A DNA stretch of 64,000 nt, taken from NCBI RefSeq assembly GCF_012489685.1, contig NC_080044.1, positions 49,538,964 to 49,602,963 on the forward strand, written 5' to 3'. The stretch comes from Lotus japonicus. Lineage: Eukaryota > Streptophyta > Magnoliopsida > Fabales > Fabaceae. Below, piece after piece: positions 23,352-34,488 of this stretch (the stretch's first letter is position 1; each line of letters begins with the position of its first letter). The notes below the pieces were generated by a model, which saw only the letters and a list, made by a program, of their open reading frames with translations, did no database searches and was not told the DNA's origin. Made by a program: the position numbers and the translations under genes.

Positions 23352-23795
23352 AGATGGATCAGAACCTCTGACTATGATACTTCTTGATCAGAAGATGTCT
23401 AGTCCAGAAGGTAACTCAATCAGAGTGTGTGTACCCACTGGTACTGACTCTGAAGCTGAGACAGCAACACGTGTGTCAGTATTTCTGATGCATAGTTCCT
23501 TGTGCCCGTGTGACAGTCTGTTATGATTGCGTGTAGATGTGCTTCTCTCCTGTGTGTGATTTGTGTATTTACTGTTACTATCTATCTTTAATTTTCAACC
23601 GTTGATCTTAAAGTGCTTTTTGAATCAACAACGGTTATTTGTCAAAACCCACTATACACACACGATCTCTTTCACTTCCGGTTTTTACTCTCTCTCTCTT
23701 TGCTATTTCGAAACCGCTTATCCTCGCTTTCTCTCTCGATCTCTCTTCATCCTTCAACCTTCATCTTCTACCTTAAACCTTCAACCGCTTCAAAA

Positions 23796-26687
23796 ATGGT
23801 GAGTCAAACCAGAAGAACTACTGCAGATGCAACCCAGTTCCCTCACATGGTAGTTGGTCTAGCAACGGGTCAAAGGGGCCCTGAGAATCCGACACAAGAT
23901 CAAGGTCAAGCTCAAGAGCAGATTATTCCAATTGCAGAACGGGGCTGTGCCGTTCACTGCGTATATGCTCCTGAGGAACTTCAAGTCCTGGCAGAATGGA
24001 GATTCGACCTCGACAACCTGGCTACAAATGGGTATGATCTTCGTCCTGAAGTCCAAGTTCAAGGTTGGGGAAATTACTTCAACAGACTTCGAGGACCGGT
24101 GTATGATAAACTGATCAAGGAATTCTGGAAGCACACCGACTGCGATGATACTCAGGTGGTATCTCACATTCTTGGAAGAAAGATCATCATCACAGAGAAG
24201 TCTTTCGTGAATTTGCTGGGTGCAGACACTGCTTTTGGGTATCGTTTCCAATTCACGGAATCGAAGCTGAAACCCAAGACGAAGGATGAGATCAACAAGG
24301 CCCTGTACACCAATTACAAACCGGGAAAGACGAATTACAAGGTGATGGACCTTCATCCCAAGCTCAGGATCTGGCACAAAATTTTGCTCCACTGCATAAA
24401 CCAGAGACCAAAGGGCAGTTCCCCAGACTACATCAACTTCAACCAGAAGGTGATGTTGTTCTTCATCCAAGACCAGAAGAAGATCTGCCTTCCCTACTTC
24501 CTGTTCTCCTACTTGAAGGAATGTATCCGGAAGTCTCGTACCACTGCCTCCATCAAGTCAGCGATCAAGTATATTCCCTTCGGGAGACTTTTGTCTGATC
24601 TCTTCATTGAGAGTGGCCTCATTCAAGATCTGATAAATGCTGGATGCACAGAGGATCTGACCACCATTGTCAGTGATGTCTTCACGGCAAATTCTCTAAA
24701 GAAGATGGGTCTAATCAAGAAGAAGATTGCTCCTGCCCATGAAGACACATCCTCTGAGATCAGAAGTAGAAGGATGCCTCTGAATGACTACCCTCTGTGG
24801 ACACAGGCAGACAATCCTGACGCCATTAGGTGCTATGTTGAAGACCTAAGGGCTCAAGGATTCGAAATTGATCTCGATGACTTCTTCAGCAGACTGCCGC
24901 CAGCTCCAGAGTTTCCTTCTCCTCCCAAGAAGAAAGTTCAGAGGAAGATGATCCTAGAAGAATCTTCTTAGGAATCAGATGTCCCTCTGATCAAAAAGAA
25001 GAAGGCTGGTCAATCCAAGAGGAAGCAAGATGAAACCAGCAAGCCTGATGATGGTGATGATGGTGATAATGAGGATGGTCCTCCTAAGAAGAAGAAGAAG
25101 CAGGTCAGAATCGTGGTGAAGCCTACTAGGGTGGAACCAGCTGCTGAAGTGGTCAGAAGGAATGAACCTTCTGCCAGAGTGACAAGATCATCAGCACATT
25201 CAAGTAAGTCTGCAATTGCTTCTGATGATGATTTGAATTTATTTGATGCACTCCCCATATCTGCCATGCTCAAACACTCTTCAAATCCCCTCACTCCTAT
25301 TCCTGAATCCCTACCAGCTGCACAAACCACCTCTCCACCACATTCCCCAAGGTCTTCGTTCTTTCAACCTTCCCCCACTGAAGCACCTCTCTGGAATTTG
25401 CTCCAGAACCAACCCTCTAGGTCAGAAGAACCAACCTCTCCCATTACCATCCCGTACAACCCATTAACTTCTGAACCCATCATTCATGAACAACAAGAGC
25501 CTACCCAAACAGAACCTGGACCCAGAACCTCTGATCACTCTGTCCCAAGAGCATCAGAACGACTGGCTCTCAGACCTACGGATACAGACTCTTCCACAAC
25601 CTTTACACCTGTATCTTTCCCAACCAATGTTGCTGACTCTTCTCCCTCCAATAACTCTGAATCCATTAGAAAATTCATGGAGGTCAGAAAAGAAAAGGTG
25701 TCTACCTTAGAAGAGTATTATCTCACTTGTCCAAGCCCTAGGAGATATCCTGGACCTAGACCTGAACGTCTAGTTGACCCAGATGAACCTATCTTGGCCA
25801 ATCCTTTACAAGAGGCAGACCCTTTGGCTCAACAAGCTCACCCTGCCCCTGACCAACAAGAGCCTATTCAACCAGAACCTGAACCAGAACAATCTGTGTC
25901 TAACCAATCCTCGGTTAGATCACCTTATCCTCTGGTTGAAACTTCAGAACCCCACCTTGGAACCTCTGAACCCAATGCTCAAATGTTTAACATTGGTTCT
26001 CCACAAGGTGCCTCTGAAGCTCACAGCAGCAATCACCCAGCCTCTCCTGAAACCAACCTCTCCATAATTCCTTACACTCACCTCCGACCCACATCTCTCT
26101 CTGAGTGCATCAATATTTTCTATCATGAAGCCTCTTTGATGCTACGCAATGTGCACGGTCAGACTGACCTAAGTGAGAATGCTGAACGTGTGGCTGATGA
26201 GTGGAACAATCTGGGCACTTGGCTAGTGGCTCAAGTTCCAATTATGATGCAGCTCCTGCATGCAGAGGGAAGTCAGAGGATTGAGGCTGCAAAGCAAAGG
26301 TTTGCTAGAAGGGTGGCTCTTCATGAACAAGAACAGAGACATAAGCTTCTTGAAGCTATTGAAGAAGCCAAGAGAAAGAAAGCTCAAGCAGAAGAAGCTG
26401 CACGTCAAGCAGCAGCTCAAGCTGAACAAGCCAGATTAGAGGCAGAACGACTTGAGGCTGAGGCTGAAGCCCTTAGATGCCAAGCACTTGCACCAGTAGT
26501 GTTTACTCCTGCTGCTTCTGCTTCCATTCCAGATCCTCAAGCTGCTCAGAATGTTCCTTCCGGTTCTACTCAGTCCAGCTCATCCAGACTCGACATCATG
26601 GAACAGCGTCTTGACACTCATGAATCCATGCTAATTGAAATGAAGCACATGATGATGGAACTTCTGCGTCGAACTGATAAACCCTAG
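23796..26687 (+). pseudogene. SIRE env-like ORF, one nonsense codon (copy 1)
   Basis: This is a 963-codon reading frame downstream of pol, as in Sireviruses. The start is taken at ATG 23796 (aaaATGg context, MVSQTRRTT), although the frame is open back to 23613. Residues about 60-320 form a globular part of the type annotated as 'putative plant transposon protein' (segments such as RKIIITEKSFVNLLG, LRIWHKILLHC, LPYFLFSYLKECI). A Lys/Asp-rich linker follows, then a long Pro/Ser/Glu-rich region. A strongly helical Ala/Glu/Arg coiled coil lies near residues 840-890. No clear signal peptide or transmembrane segment is seen, so 'env-like' refers to position only. TAG at 24969-24971 (codon 392) truncates the product; copy 2 has GAG there. 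The pyrimidine-rich leader at 23685-23790 could serve as a splice acceptor region for a subgenomic mRNA. Confidence 0.85.
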
Positions 26688-26886
26688 TTTTAGGATCTCT
26701 TCGTTTTTCTTTTTCTTTAACGTTGTTTTATTTTTGTTAAACTCTGTTTCTTTTTATTTAGTTATTCTACTTTGTTCATTTGTGATTATCTATGCATATC
26801 TATATATATTTTTGTCACATATGTTTGCAAAAATCTTTTTATTCATAATCTCTTTATGTTTACATCATACATTCTTTCCTTAAAGT

Positions 26887-27279
26887 CTAGAATGGAGGAT
26901 CCCTCCTCATTCTTCTGCACTCCTGGCGCTGCTCTGACCTATCCTTCTCCAGACGCTCCAGTGCATACTGGATATTGCTGAGCCTGTCTTTTAGCTCATC
27001 CCTCTCCAGAATCTCTTCTGCAGTCTTGAGCTTCTCTTTCAAGATCTCTTTTTCTTCCAGCAGCTTGAGTTCAAGCCGGCTGAGTTCTTGCACCTCCTCC
27101 ACGAAGGCAAGAAATTCCCTCAGGTCTCTCTTCAACTCTGGACGCAGGTCCTCCTCCAGCAGTGTCCGTGTTAGCTCCGAGATGGTCGTTGTACCCTCTG
27201 GATGCCTGATGTTAAGGAACAAGTCCTCCTCGAAGGCCTTCTTCCTCAGCTCTTCTAGTGCTACGATGTATGATACCAT
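26887..27279 (-). CDS. Antisense 130-aa coiled-coil ORF in SIRE 3' region (copy 1)
   Basis: An intact ORF lies antisense to the element between the env stop and the first polypurine tract. The product is highly charged (Glu, Arg, Lys, Leu) and predicted by eye to be mostly alpha-helical coiled coil from about residue 40 to 120, with leucine/hydrophobic heptads (for example LSRLELKLLEEKEIL). It ends in an Arg-rich tail, RRMRRDPPF. I do not recognise a family. A minus-strand TATATAAA (27336-27343) lies 57 bases upstream of the ATG, leaving a leader of about 25-30 nt if transcription starts ~30 bases below the box. The ORF is identical in copy 2, where env and pol carry lesions. It may encode a regulator or assembly factor, or be non-functional; function is unknown. 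Confidence 0.7.
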   Translation of the reverse strand: MVSYIVALEELRKKAFEEDLFLNIRHPEGTTTISELTRTLLEEDLRPELKRDLREFLAFVEEVQELSRLELKLLEEKEILKEKLKTAEEILERDELKDRLSNIQYALERLEKDRSEQRQECRRMRRDPPF

Positions 27280-27335
27280 ATTTTTTCCTTACTGAAAATT
27301 GTTCGAGGTGTGAAGCTTACCTCTCTCTCCAACGC

Positions 27336-27343
27336 TTTATATA
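27336..27343 (-). promoter_or_regulatory. TATA box for the antisense ORF (copy 1)
   Basis: Minus-strand CCTATATAAAG, with spacing to the ATG that fits a short-leader Pol II transcript. The same box lies at 44206-44213 in copy 2. Confidence 0.6.
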
Positions 27344-27530
27344 GGCTTCACTTTCTCTCTGAACGTTAATGCTCCTACAGTTTCTCGAGATTAAGTTCTT
27401 GGTAACTGACCCTTCTCTTTACTCCCTTGACCGGTGGCAAACGTTCTTCTCTTGCATTAACTCTTCTATTTATTTCGCCTAACTCTGATTCTTGCATCGT
27501 TTTCATTTTCTTTAAACTTAGACCTTCTCT

Positions 27531-28086
27531 AAGGGGGAGTACCTTGTACTTCAAGCTAAGTTTTTCACACCCCAAGCTTTTTGCTTATGACAAAAAGGGG
27601 GAGTACACCCAGTTTTTGATGTGTAAGATGTGTTAGTGTGATTTATTTTTTTCTTTTGGAGAATTTAAGAGTTCCACCTTCATGACCATAGATGTGTCAC
27701 TGGGCAAATACAAGGAATACATTTCACTTCTTCTGAAGTGATTCTAAGTTGACTCTGATACCCAAGACTCTGATACCTTGTCCGTGACTCTGATTACTTA
27801 TGCGCTCTGATTACTCGATTTTCATCTATGTCATAAGTTTTTCACTCTGAACTCTTATATCATTTAGCTCAGAATCTAGACTTTACTAACGTTTTCATCA
27901 AGTATTAGATTCAGGGGGAGCTAAGCTCAGAATCAAGCAGTGACTTGAATTCAGAATGAGCAAGATAAACTATTCACATCAGGATAAGTCTTATTCTATA
28001 TCTCTAAACTCTGAGTGAATTCAGTTTAATGTTTAAGAATTGTTCATCAAAAATCTTAGTTTTGTCATCATCAAAAAGGGGGAGAT
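27531..28086 (+). promoter_or_regulatory. Repeated polypurine tracts of SIRE (copy 1)
   Basis: AGGGGGAG cores occur at 27531-27540, about 27592-27602, about 27913-27920 and 28073-28086. The last (aaaaagggggagat) abuts LTR 2 and is the functional plus-strand primer position. Multiple polypurine tracts ahead of the 3' LTR are a described Sirevirus trait. Confidence 0.85.
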
Positions 28087-28879
28087 TGTAAGATCAAGTT
28101 TTGATCTAGTAGTACAACTCTATGTTTTGATGATTACAAGTTAACCTTTTGATATGAACAATTGTGGTACTCTAACGTGTTTTTCTGAGTGTGCTATTTA
28201 CAGGCTCTGACCTCAACTCAATCTCACACAAATCAGAAGCACTGTGTATAAAGAGCAACCCAAGCAACGCTTTCGCATTCACCATGTTCAGTGTGAACAG
28301 TGGAAAAGCTTCAGAAGTTCTGAAGTTATACAAACTCTGATGTGGACTCAGTCACTAGAAGCTCTGAAGATCCAGAAAGTCTGATAACCAAGAAACACTG
28401 AAGGCTCAGATATTCTGATGGTGTAGAAGACTCTGAAGATCCAGAAGCTAATTAGTGAAATTCTGTTGTCCAGAAGCAAGATACTCTGAAGACCATGTTA
28501 TTCCCTCTGAGTTCAGAATCAGAAGAAACAATGGTCAGAGGATCTGGGCTTTCCCTCTGACTCTGATCAACCGGCTTCACAAGTTCCAATATGAAGCATC
28601 CCCTGATCAGAAGTCTCCTAGGTTTAAAGGTCAAGTCGCTATCCAAGTACAAAAGCAACTGTACCTTCCTGACGACCTACCTAACAGTCTCAGACACAGC
28701 AGAAGCTGGATTTTCCAGAACTGCCCTCCAACGGTAGCATTTCCCATGCAACGCTCAACCCTAATCCTTGGAGTATATAAAGAGGCTGAAGACTGAAAGA
28801 AACGGCTAGAAGCATTCACATACGCGCAAGACAAACTTAAATTCTTCTAAGCTTTCTTTCATCTGAAATTCATTGAGTT
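28087..28879 (+). repeat. SIRE LTR 2, left piece
   Basis: It begins tgtaagatcaag and matches LTR 1 until gagtt at 28875-28879, where the Tekay element is inserted. With the right piece (34873-35284) it totals 1205 bp, the length of the other LTRs. It serves as 3' LTR of unit 1 and 5' LTR of unit 2. Confidence 0.95.
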
Positions 28880-31199
28880 TGTAAGACCCAAGTTTTTAAG
28901 CTTAGGATCAGTGGAAGAGATTTCCATTTACGATTAGGGTTGATGTATTGTGAAGGGAAACCTGAACTAGAGTTTACCAAATGAAATAAATTTATGAAGG
29001 AGAAAGTTCAGGAAAAGTCAAAGGATTACATCATGATCGATAAAAGTTATAGCACGATCGTTATACGCTTAAACCTAGGTCAGAAACCCTAGTATATAGC
29101 TGATTTTCACTTTTAGGCACGACGGAAGTTAATTCCAAAAATCTTCAGAGAAATGTTAGAACTTCTCTTTTTCCATATATCACAATCGTTTCGAGGCGAA
29201 ACTCTAGGATCTACGAACGTCCGATTCCAATCATCGGAAGTTTGCCGAAACCGAATCCCTGGTATTTCAAAACCCTAGAATTTCTCGACAATGAAGACTT
29301 TATCTATTCAGAGCTTCAAATGGATATTCTACACGCGCACACCCATTTCTCTTGATGATTTCAATCTTTCTTCAGAAGGAAGTTTTCCATTCCGACATTC
29401 GATGCAAAAAGCAACTTATCGGGTAAAATAGTTTTACACCGACTTTGCACCGACTTTGCATTAGTTGCCAAAAATACAAGGAGACATCTTCTTAGCTTAG
29501 GAATTCCTTTGCCAAAACCTATCTTAGAATTCATGGAGAATGATGCCGGAAAAATCAGATTCGCGAAACTTTCATTTTCCCGCGAATTACCATTTTCTAT
29601 ATATAGCAAGCAAGTGAGAAAAAAACACAAAACTCCTCCATTTTCCCTCTCAAGGCCGCGAGTTCATCAAGGAAGAAGGAGAAGAAGATTTTGTTCAATC
29701 CTTGCTTGATCGTTGATTAATCAGTTGCTGCTTCAAGGTTTCGAGGTATAGTCGCTAATCCTTACCTCCGATCGCTTTTTCCATAGCTTTTCTGTAGAGT
29801 TTTCTGAGCTGATAGTTTATGGGTTTTTGCAAAACTATCCCGAATCTTTCATTTCTGATTCTAAACCTCTTCCTTATGCGCCCAAGATCACTTCTGCCGG
29901 GTTAGATTTTCCGTTATGTCGCCGGAATTCCGCCGGAATCAATTTGAGCCTAAAATACCCATTTTTGGAGTTTTTGAGGTAAAGCTTCAACCTTTAGGCT
30001 AAAAACTATCGCCTTAGCTTAGTGTTAGTAGGATTAGTTGTCATAAACGTCGTTGGTGACGTCCCTGCAAAATTTTATTTTTGGGATTTCAGTTTTGAAA
30101 ATCCTAAGTTAAAAATCATGACCAAAATACCCCTGCGACAGTTTTTGATCCGATAATTTTTCCGAGTTCAGAATACCCTTAGTTACGGCTTATGAAAGCA
30201 TAGGAACCAAGTTTGATCGAAGAAAAATCGAACCCCACAATTAACCAAAGTGGCCGAGCCCTATTAGGGGGAAGGAGGAAAATTTCCTTTTCCGAAAACT
30301 TGTCTTTTCGCGCTAGATTATCGTACCTCGGAGTATGTATTGCTTCGTGTAACCTTAGTAAGTATCGATAGCTTAGTTTTCGATAGATTCTGATAGTATT
30401 TCTGTGACTTTGCTTTAAAGGAACTTTTGAGGAATTTCCTGAGGAGCAACGCTTTGCTTGTGAGGAAGAGTTAGAAGATAATCCTGGAGAATCTGCAGGT
30501 GAGGGCTACTCACTGAATCTTTAGTTAATACTTAGGGTCGATGCTTTCGACATTGATTTACTGTTTATGCACTTGTTTGTGTTTGATTGGAAAAATGTTT
30601 TCTGAGGCTTCGGCTGACAATGTAGATGATTCATCTACTGAATGTTTTTGAGATTGTCTTACATGCTATGTGCTATGTGGGTAATCTAGGATGTGTGGTG
30701 CATGCTTTATATGCTAAGTGCTAAGTGTTTATGATGCGATTTATTGATATATGACATGTTGTTGATTGTGATGATTTAAATATGCTCTGTACTGGAATCT
30801 GAGATTCTGAATGGTGAGAATAGCGGGCAGGTCATGCCGATTTTATTTTGAGAGTTTGGAGAAAGTTTGATAGGACGAACGAGGTTCGGGCCTTAATTTT
30901 GTTTAGTGGATCGAGACCTCCTCTGGAAGCGACTTGGGATTGGGAGATCCTGCAAATGTATAAGACTTGCGATAAGACAAAAGAGAATCTATTTTATAAA
31001 GAAAATTCATAAGACCTTAAATAACCTCAAAATCTTTAAGTAATGATAACAACCTCGAAGGAAGGCATTGGAAGTCAAATCATAGTTTTGGAAAAGCGAG
31101 GAGTGTCGTCAGATCCAAGTGTTGAGGAGTTTGGTAAGTTCTGAGTATGTTGGTACTCCTTCGCTCGTTGAGCAGTTTGATAGCCATCCAAGGGATGAG

Positions 31200-31350
31200 C
31201 CGAGATGCTTCACTGAGGCGTGAGACCTTGTGAATGCGGGATACTCCACTGAGGCGTGAGACCTTGTGGAAAGCATGGAACTCCACTGAGGCGTGAGACC
31301 TTGTGAGAGCATGAAACTTCACTGAAGCGTGAGACTTCGTGAGAGCATTG
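31200..31350 (+). repeat. ~45-bp minisatellite in the Tekay LTR
   Basis: About four copies of a unit containing cactgaggcgtgagaccttg, the last one diverged. It is absent from the corresponding place in the solo LTR (around 48560-48620), so it arose or expanded after the two LTRs diverged. Confidence 0.85.
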
Positions 31351-31684
31351 GTGACCCGAAGAGTCATCGTGAGTGGTTGCACCCATGCATATACGCGATG
31401 AAGTGCCAAGCAGAGTACTTCGGTATAGCAGGAAGTAACGATCAGCCATGCAGAGTTGGATCGGTCCTGACTATACCTGGCACAACAGGAGGTAACGATC
31501 ATCCATGTAGAGTTGTATCGTGCCTGTTGATGTTCGGCATAGCAAGCAGAAATGGTCAAACCATGTAGAGTTTGTACCGTCTTGACTATAGCCAAAGGTG
31601 ATAAGCGACGCCCGAGCAGAAATGGTTAAACACGAGGCTAGTGTCACGACCGTCTCGAGGTGCCCAGCCTATAAGTGGCAATAC

Positions 31685-31925
31685 CTTTGGTTTGTCCCGT
31701 CGCCAAGCAGAGTGACGTTGTTGTTTTGTTCCGTCGCCAAGCAGAGTGACGTTGTTGTTTTGTCCCGTCGCCAAGCAGAGTGACGTTGTTGTTTTGTTCC
31801 GTCGCCAAGCAGAGTGACGTTGTTGTTTTGTTCCGTCGCCAAGCAGAGTGACGTTGTTGTTTTGTTCCGTCGCCAAGCAGAGTGACGTTGTCGGTTTGTT
31901 CCGTCGCCAAGCAGAGTGACGTTAT
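31685..31925 (+). repeat. 34-bp minisatellite in the Tekay LTR (7 copies)
   Basis: Seven nearly identical 34-bp units contain gtcgccaagcagagtgacgt. The solo LTR has only three (49110-49205). Copy-number change between related LTRs indicates replication slippage or unequal exchange. Confidence 0.95.
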
Positions 31926-32975
31926 TCGGGTTTTATGCTGATCTGACTACATGATGATGTTGGAGTAAGAGGCATCACGGGCCGAAATGGTCCCACCGTG
32001 GCTGGTGTTAGGACTGATCCGATGATGTCCATCCGTTCCGGATTGCATATTGGTTGACTGGGTTAACCTGCATATCATTTCATGCAACATGCATACTGAC
32101 ATAGTTGATGAGTGTGTTTGATACTTGTTAGTTCTACTTGATGCATGTTAACTGTGATTTACAGTCGTTATATTCTTTGTGGAAATATGCAACCCTAGGA
32201 TGTTATCCCTAGTTATAAGCCTAAGTGGCTATTATCTTATTTATATTTATTGGTGCTATTATTTACATAATTCTTTGGAGTTGACCCTCGCGTCTTCTGT
32301 GTGTGCTTTGGCGAACAAACGCCCTTTGTCAGATGTCTTTGGCGGGCTGATTCATGATGGTTCATCCTTCGGGAGGAACTAGGGTCGAGATGCGGGAACT
32401 GGAGCGTATCGCGGTAGCGAGAGGAGGACGGATGGTGTACATAGACTAGGTCGTTCTGGATTCAGATTCGGGCGACGATCATGCTAGCATGTAGGTTTTA
32501 GTGCTGGTGTGAGCTCCTCGAGATGGGATTAGTGTAGGAGTAGAGTCTTAGCTCTGAACATCATTTGTTTTCCTTGGGGACAGGGTAGTTTCCCACCTAT
32601 AGCTTTTTGTGTGGTTCTTTACGAGAATCACAGAGAGTTGGTTGGACTTAGGAGGTCTTGCTTCAGGCCGATGGGCCAGCTTATTCTCAGTTTTGAGGGA
32701 TGGTGTTGCGGACACTTGACCTTTCTTGTGGATTGTACCTTTTGCCTTCGGGCGTTACACTTTTCTTTCCGTCACTGGAGGTTTACTCGTGACGAGGTTA
32801 CTACTACAGCGGGGGCTGTTTATATATTGTATATTAGTTCTGATTATTGTTATTGTTGGGTTTTATTTAATTCAGTCTTGTCTTAGTTATTATTAAAAAA
32901 AAATATCTACGTTTTTCCGCATTAAGTTTATTTTGGTTACTAAAGTGACGCCACCGAAATCGGGGTGTTACATTG

Positions 32976-32987
32976 TGGTATCAGAGC
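32976..32987 (+). promoter_or_regulatory. Primer binding site of Tekay element
   Basis: TGGTATCAGAGC, tRNA-Met type, three bases after the LTR end. Confidence 0.9.
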
Positions 32988-33185
32988 ACGGTCGAGTCTT
33001 TCGGGAGTTGTTGGGGAATAGGTCTTCTGTGCTAGGTTGTGTGACTCTGCAAAGAGTGAAAATTGATTGTCTGCAAGCGATTTTTCGCTTAAAAATTGAT
33101 TGAAGTTATTGCTTAATCATATTGTATAGTTATACTAGATGCTATCTTATGATGAGTACTAACTGTTTGTTTAACTTAACAGAAC

Positions 33186-34319
33186 ATGGTGAATACTAAT
33201 CAGCTAGCTGAGATGATGGCCACCATGGCCCAAGCGGTAACAGCGCAGGCAAATGATAATGCGATGAGGCGTGCTGCTGAGGAGGCACGTGATCAGCATC
33301 AGCGCCAGAGGGAAGTAACTCTGGACCAAAACAAAGGCCTCAATGACTTCAGGAGGCAAAACCCACCAAAGTTCTCTGGTGGTACTGACCCAGACAAAGC
33401 GGATCTCTGGATTCAGGAAGTCGAGAAGATATTCGGCGTACTACAAACTGCTGAGGGTGCCAAAGTGGGCATGGCGACTTATCTGCTACTCGGGGATGCT
33501 GAGTACTGGTGGAAGGGCACCAGAGGAATTATGGAAGACAATCACGAGGAGATTAGCTGCAACTCATTCCGGACCGCATTCTTGGAAAAGTATTTTCCAA
33601 CAAGTGCTCGGGATGAGCGGGAGTCACAATTTCTGACACTCCGTCAGGGGGGTATGTCGGTACCGGAATTTGCTTCAAAGCTGGAATCTTTGGCGAAGCA
33701 TTTTCAATTCTTTCATGATCATGTGAATGAGCGCTACATGTGCAAGCGCTTTGTAAATGGACTGAGGCCTGATATTGAGGACTCAGTGAGGCCGCTGGGA
33801 ATCATGCGATTCCAGTCGTTGGTTGAGAAAGCCACGGAGGTGGAGCTGATGAAAAATAGAAGGATGAATAGAGCAGGAATTGGGGGACCGATGAGGTCGA
33901 GCTCCCAAGACAACAAGGGAAAAGGAAAGTTACAGATGAAGAAGCCTTATCAGCGTCCTACGGGGGAAGGGTTTACCCCAGGACCGTTCAGGCCTACGAT
34001 TGCTGCTGCGGGAGGAGCAGGAAGCCAAGCTGGGAGCCGTGAGATGACATGTTTTAAATGCGGGGAGGTTGGGCACTACTCCACGAAATGCCCGAAGGGG
34101 AAGCCGAGGTGTTTCAAGTGTGATCTACCAGGACATCTGGCCAACAACTGCAAGACACCCAAGGTTGAGCCATTTGTCAACACCATAAGGGGAAAGCGCC
34201 CTGCTGCTAGAGGAAGAGTTTATATCATGGATGGTGAAGGAGCTGAGGAGTTAACCAGAGGAGAGCGCAAGAACGATGGTAACCTTCTAACCATTCTTCC
34301 TCATTTCAGTATAATATAA
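33186..34319 (+). CDS. gag: Tekay Gag, 377 codons, C-terminally aberrant
   Basis: Ty3/Gypsy capsid-nucleocapsid protein. Residues about 60-200 form the retrotransposon gag domain (NPPKFSGGTDPDKADLWI, a GDAEYWW turn, and LEKYFPTSARDERE followed by LRQGGMSVPEFASKLE). Two CCHC zinc knuckles follow, CFKCGEVGHYSTKC at about residues 289-302 and CFKCDLPGHLANNC at about 309-322. The start ATG follows the primer site by about 200 bases. Normally the frame continues into protease after a GRVY..DGE-type segment; here it stops about 30 codons later in unrelated sequence. The gag part itself has no lesion. Confidence 0.92.
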   Translation: MVNTNQLAEMMATMAQAVTAQANDNAMRRAAEEARDQHQRQREVTLDQNKGLNDFRRQNPPKFSGGTDPDKADLWIQEVEKIFGVLQTAEGAKVGMATYLLLGDAEYWWKGTRGIMEDNHEEISCNSFRTAFLEKYFPTSARDERESQFLTLRQGGMSVPEFASKLESLAKHFQFFHDHVNERYMCKRFVNGLRPDIEDSVRPLGIMRFQSLVEKATEVELMKNRRMNRAGIGGPMRSSSQDNKGKGKLQMKKPYQRPTGEGFTPGPFRPTIAAAGGAGSQAGSREMTCFKCGEVGHYSTKCPKGKPRCFKCDLPGHLANNCKTPKVEPFVNTIRGKRPAARGRVYIMDGEGAEELTRGERKNDGNLLTILPHFSII

Positions 34320-34488
34320 TCCATTACTCTTGTAGCGTGTGCAAGCACACCTATCTTACTTATACTGTCTAAGCTTTGACCTTATAGTTATTACGCCTAT
34401 TAACACCTTATTTGACCGTAGCTCGTATTTTAGCTATAGAAATTACACGAGGTTTAGAATAACACGGTAAACCTAGAAAGTAGTTTTG
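34320..34488. other. Filler between gag and clipped 3' LTR
   Basis: About 170 bases with no match that I can see to the LTR or to pol. A ctaac...tttcag run just before it (34289-34309) resembles an intron 3' end but is probably chance. It may be leftover internal sequence or filler from the deletion event. Confidence 0.5.

Larger units (their letters stand above)
28880..32972 (+). repeat. Tekay 5' LTR (4093 bp)
   Basis: It runs from tgtaagacccaag to cggggtgttaca. It is unusually long and contains two tandem repeat arrays (31200-31350 and 31685-31925). Its first part aligns to 11932-12131 and the rest to 46163-50133. A 91-codon frame near its end (32611-32886) is repeated in the 3' remnant only because the LTR end is repeated. 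Confidence 0.92.

Noticed and set aside
27280..27325. GT-AG-like pair (gtaagc ... ttttcag) in the antisense leader
   Set aside because: The interval of about 37 nt is too short for a plant intron.
27375..27575. 66-codon minus-strand ORF upstream of the antisense coiled-coil ORF
   Set aside because: It lies upstream of the TATA box and overlaps a polypurine tract; no recognisable features.
31685..31925. Regular repeat array considered as a CRISPR-like structure
   Set aside because: Units are contiguous 34-bp repeats without unique spacers, in a plant LTR; it is a minisatellite.
32611..32886. 91-codon ORF repeated exactly at 34506-34781
   Set aside because: It is the end of the Tekay LTR, repeated because both LTR ends are present; not a gene pair.
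34289..34309. Intron 3' end-like sequence after Tekay gag
   Set aside because: A single match to branch-point plus pyrimidine tract with no matching downstream exon.
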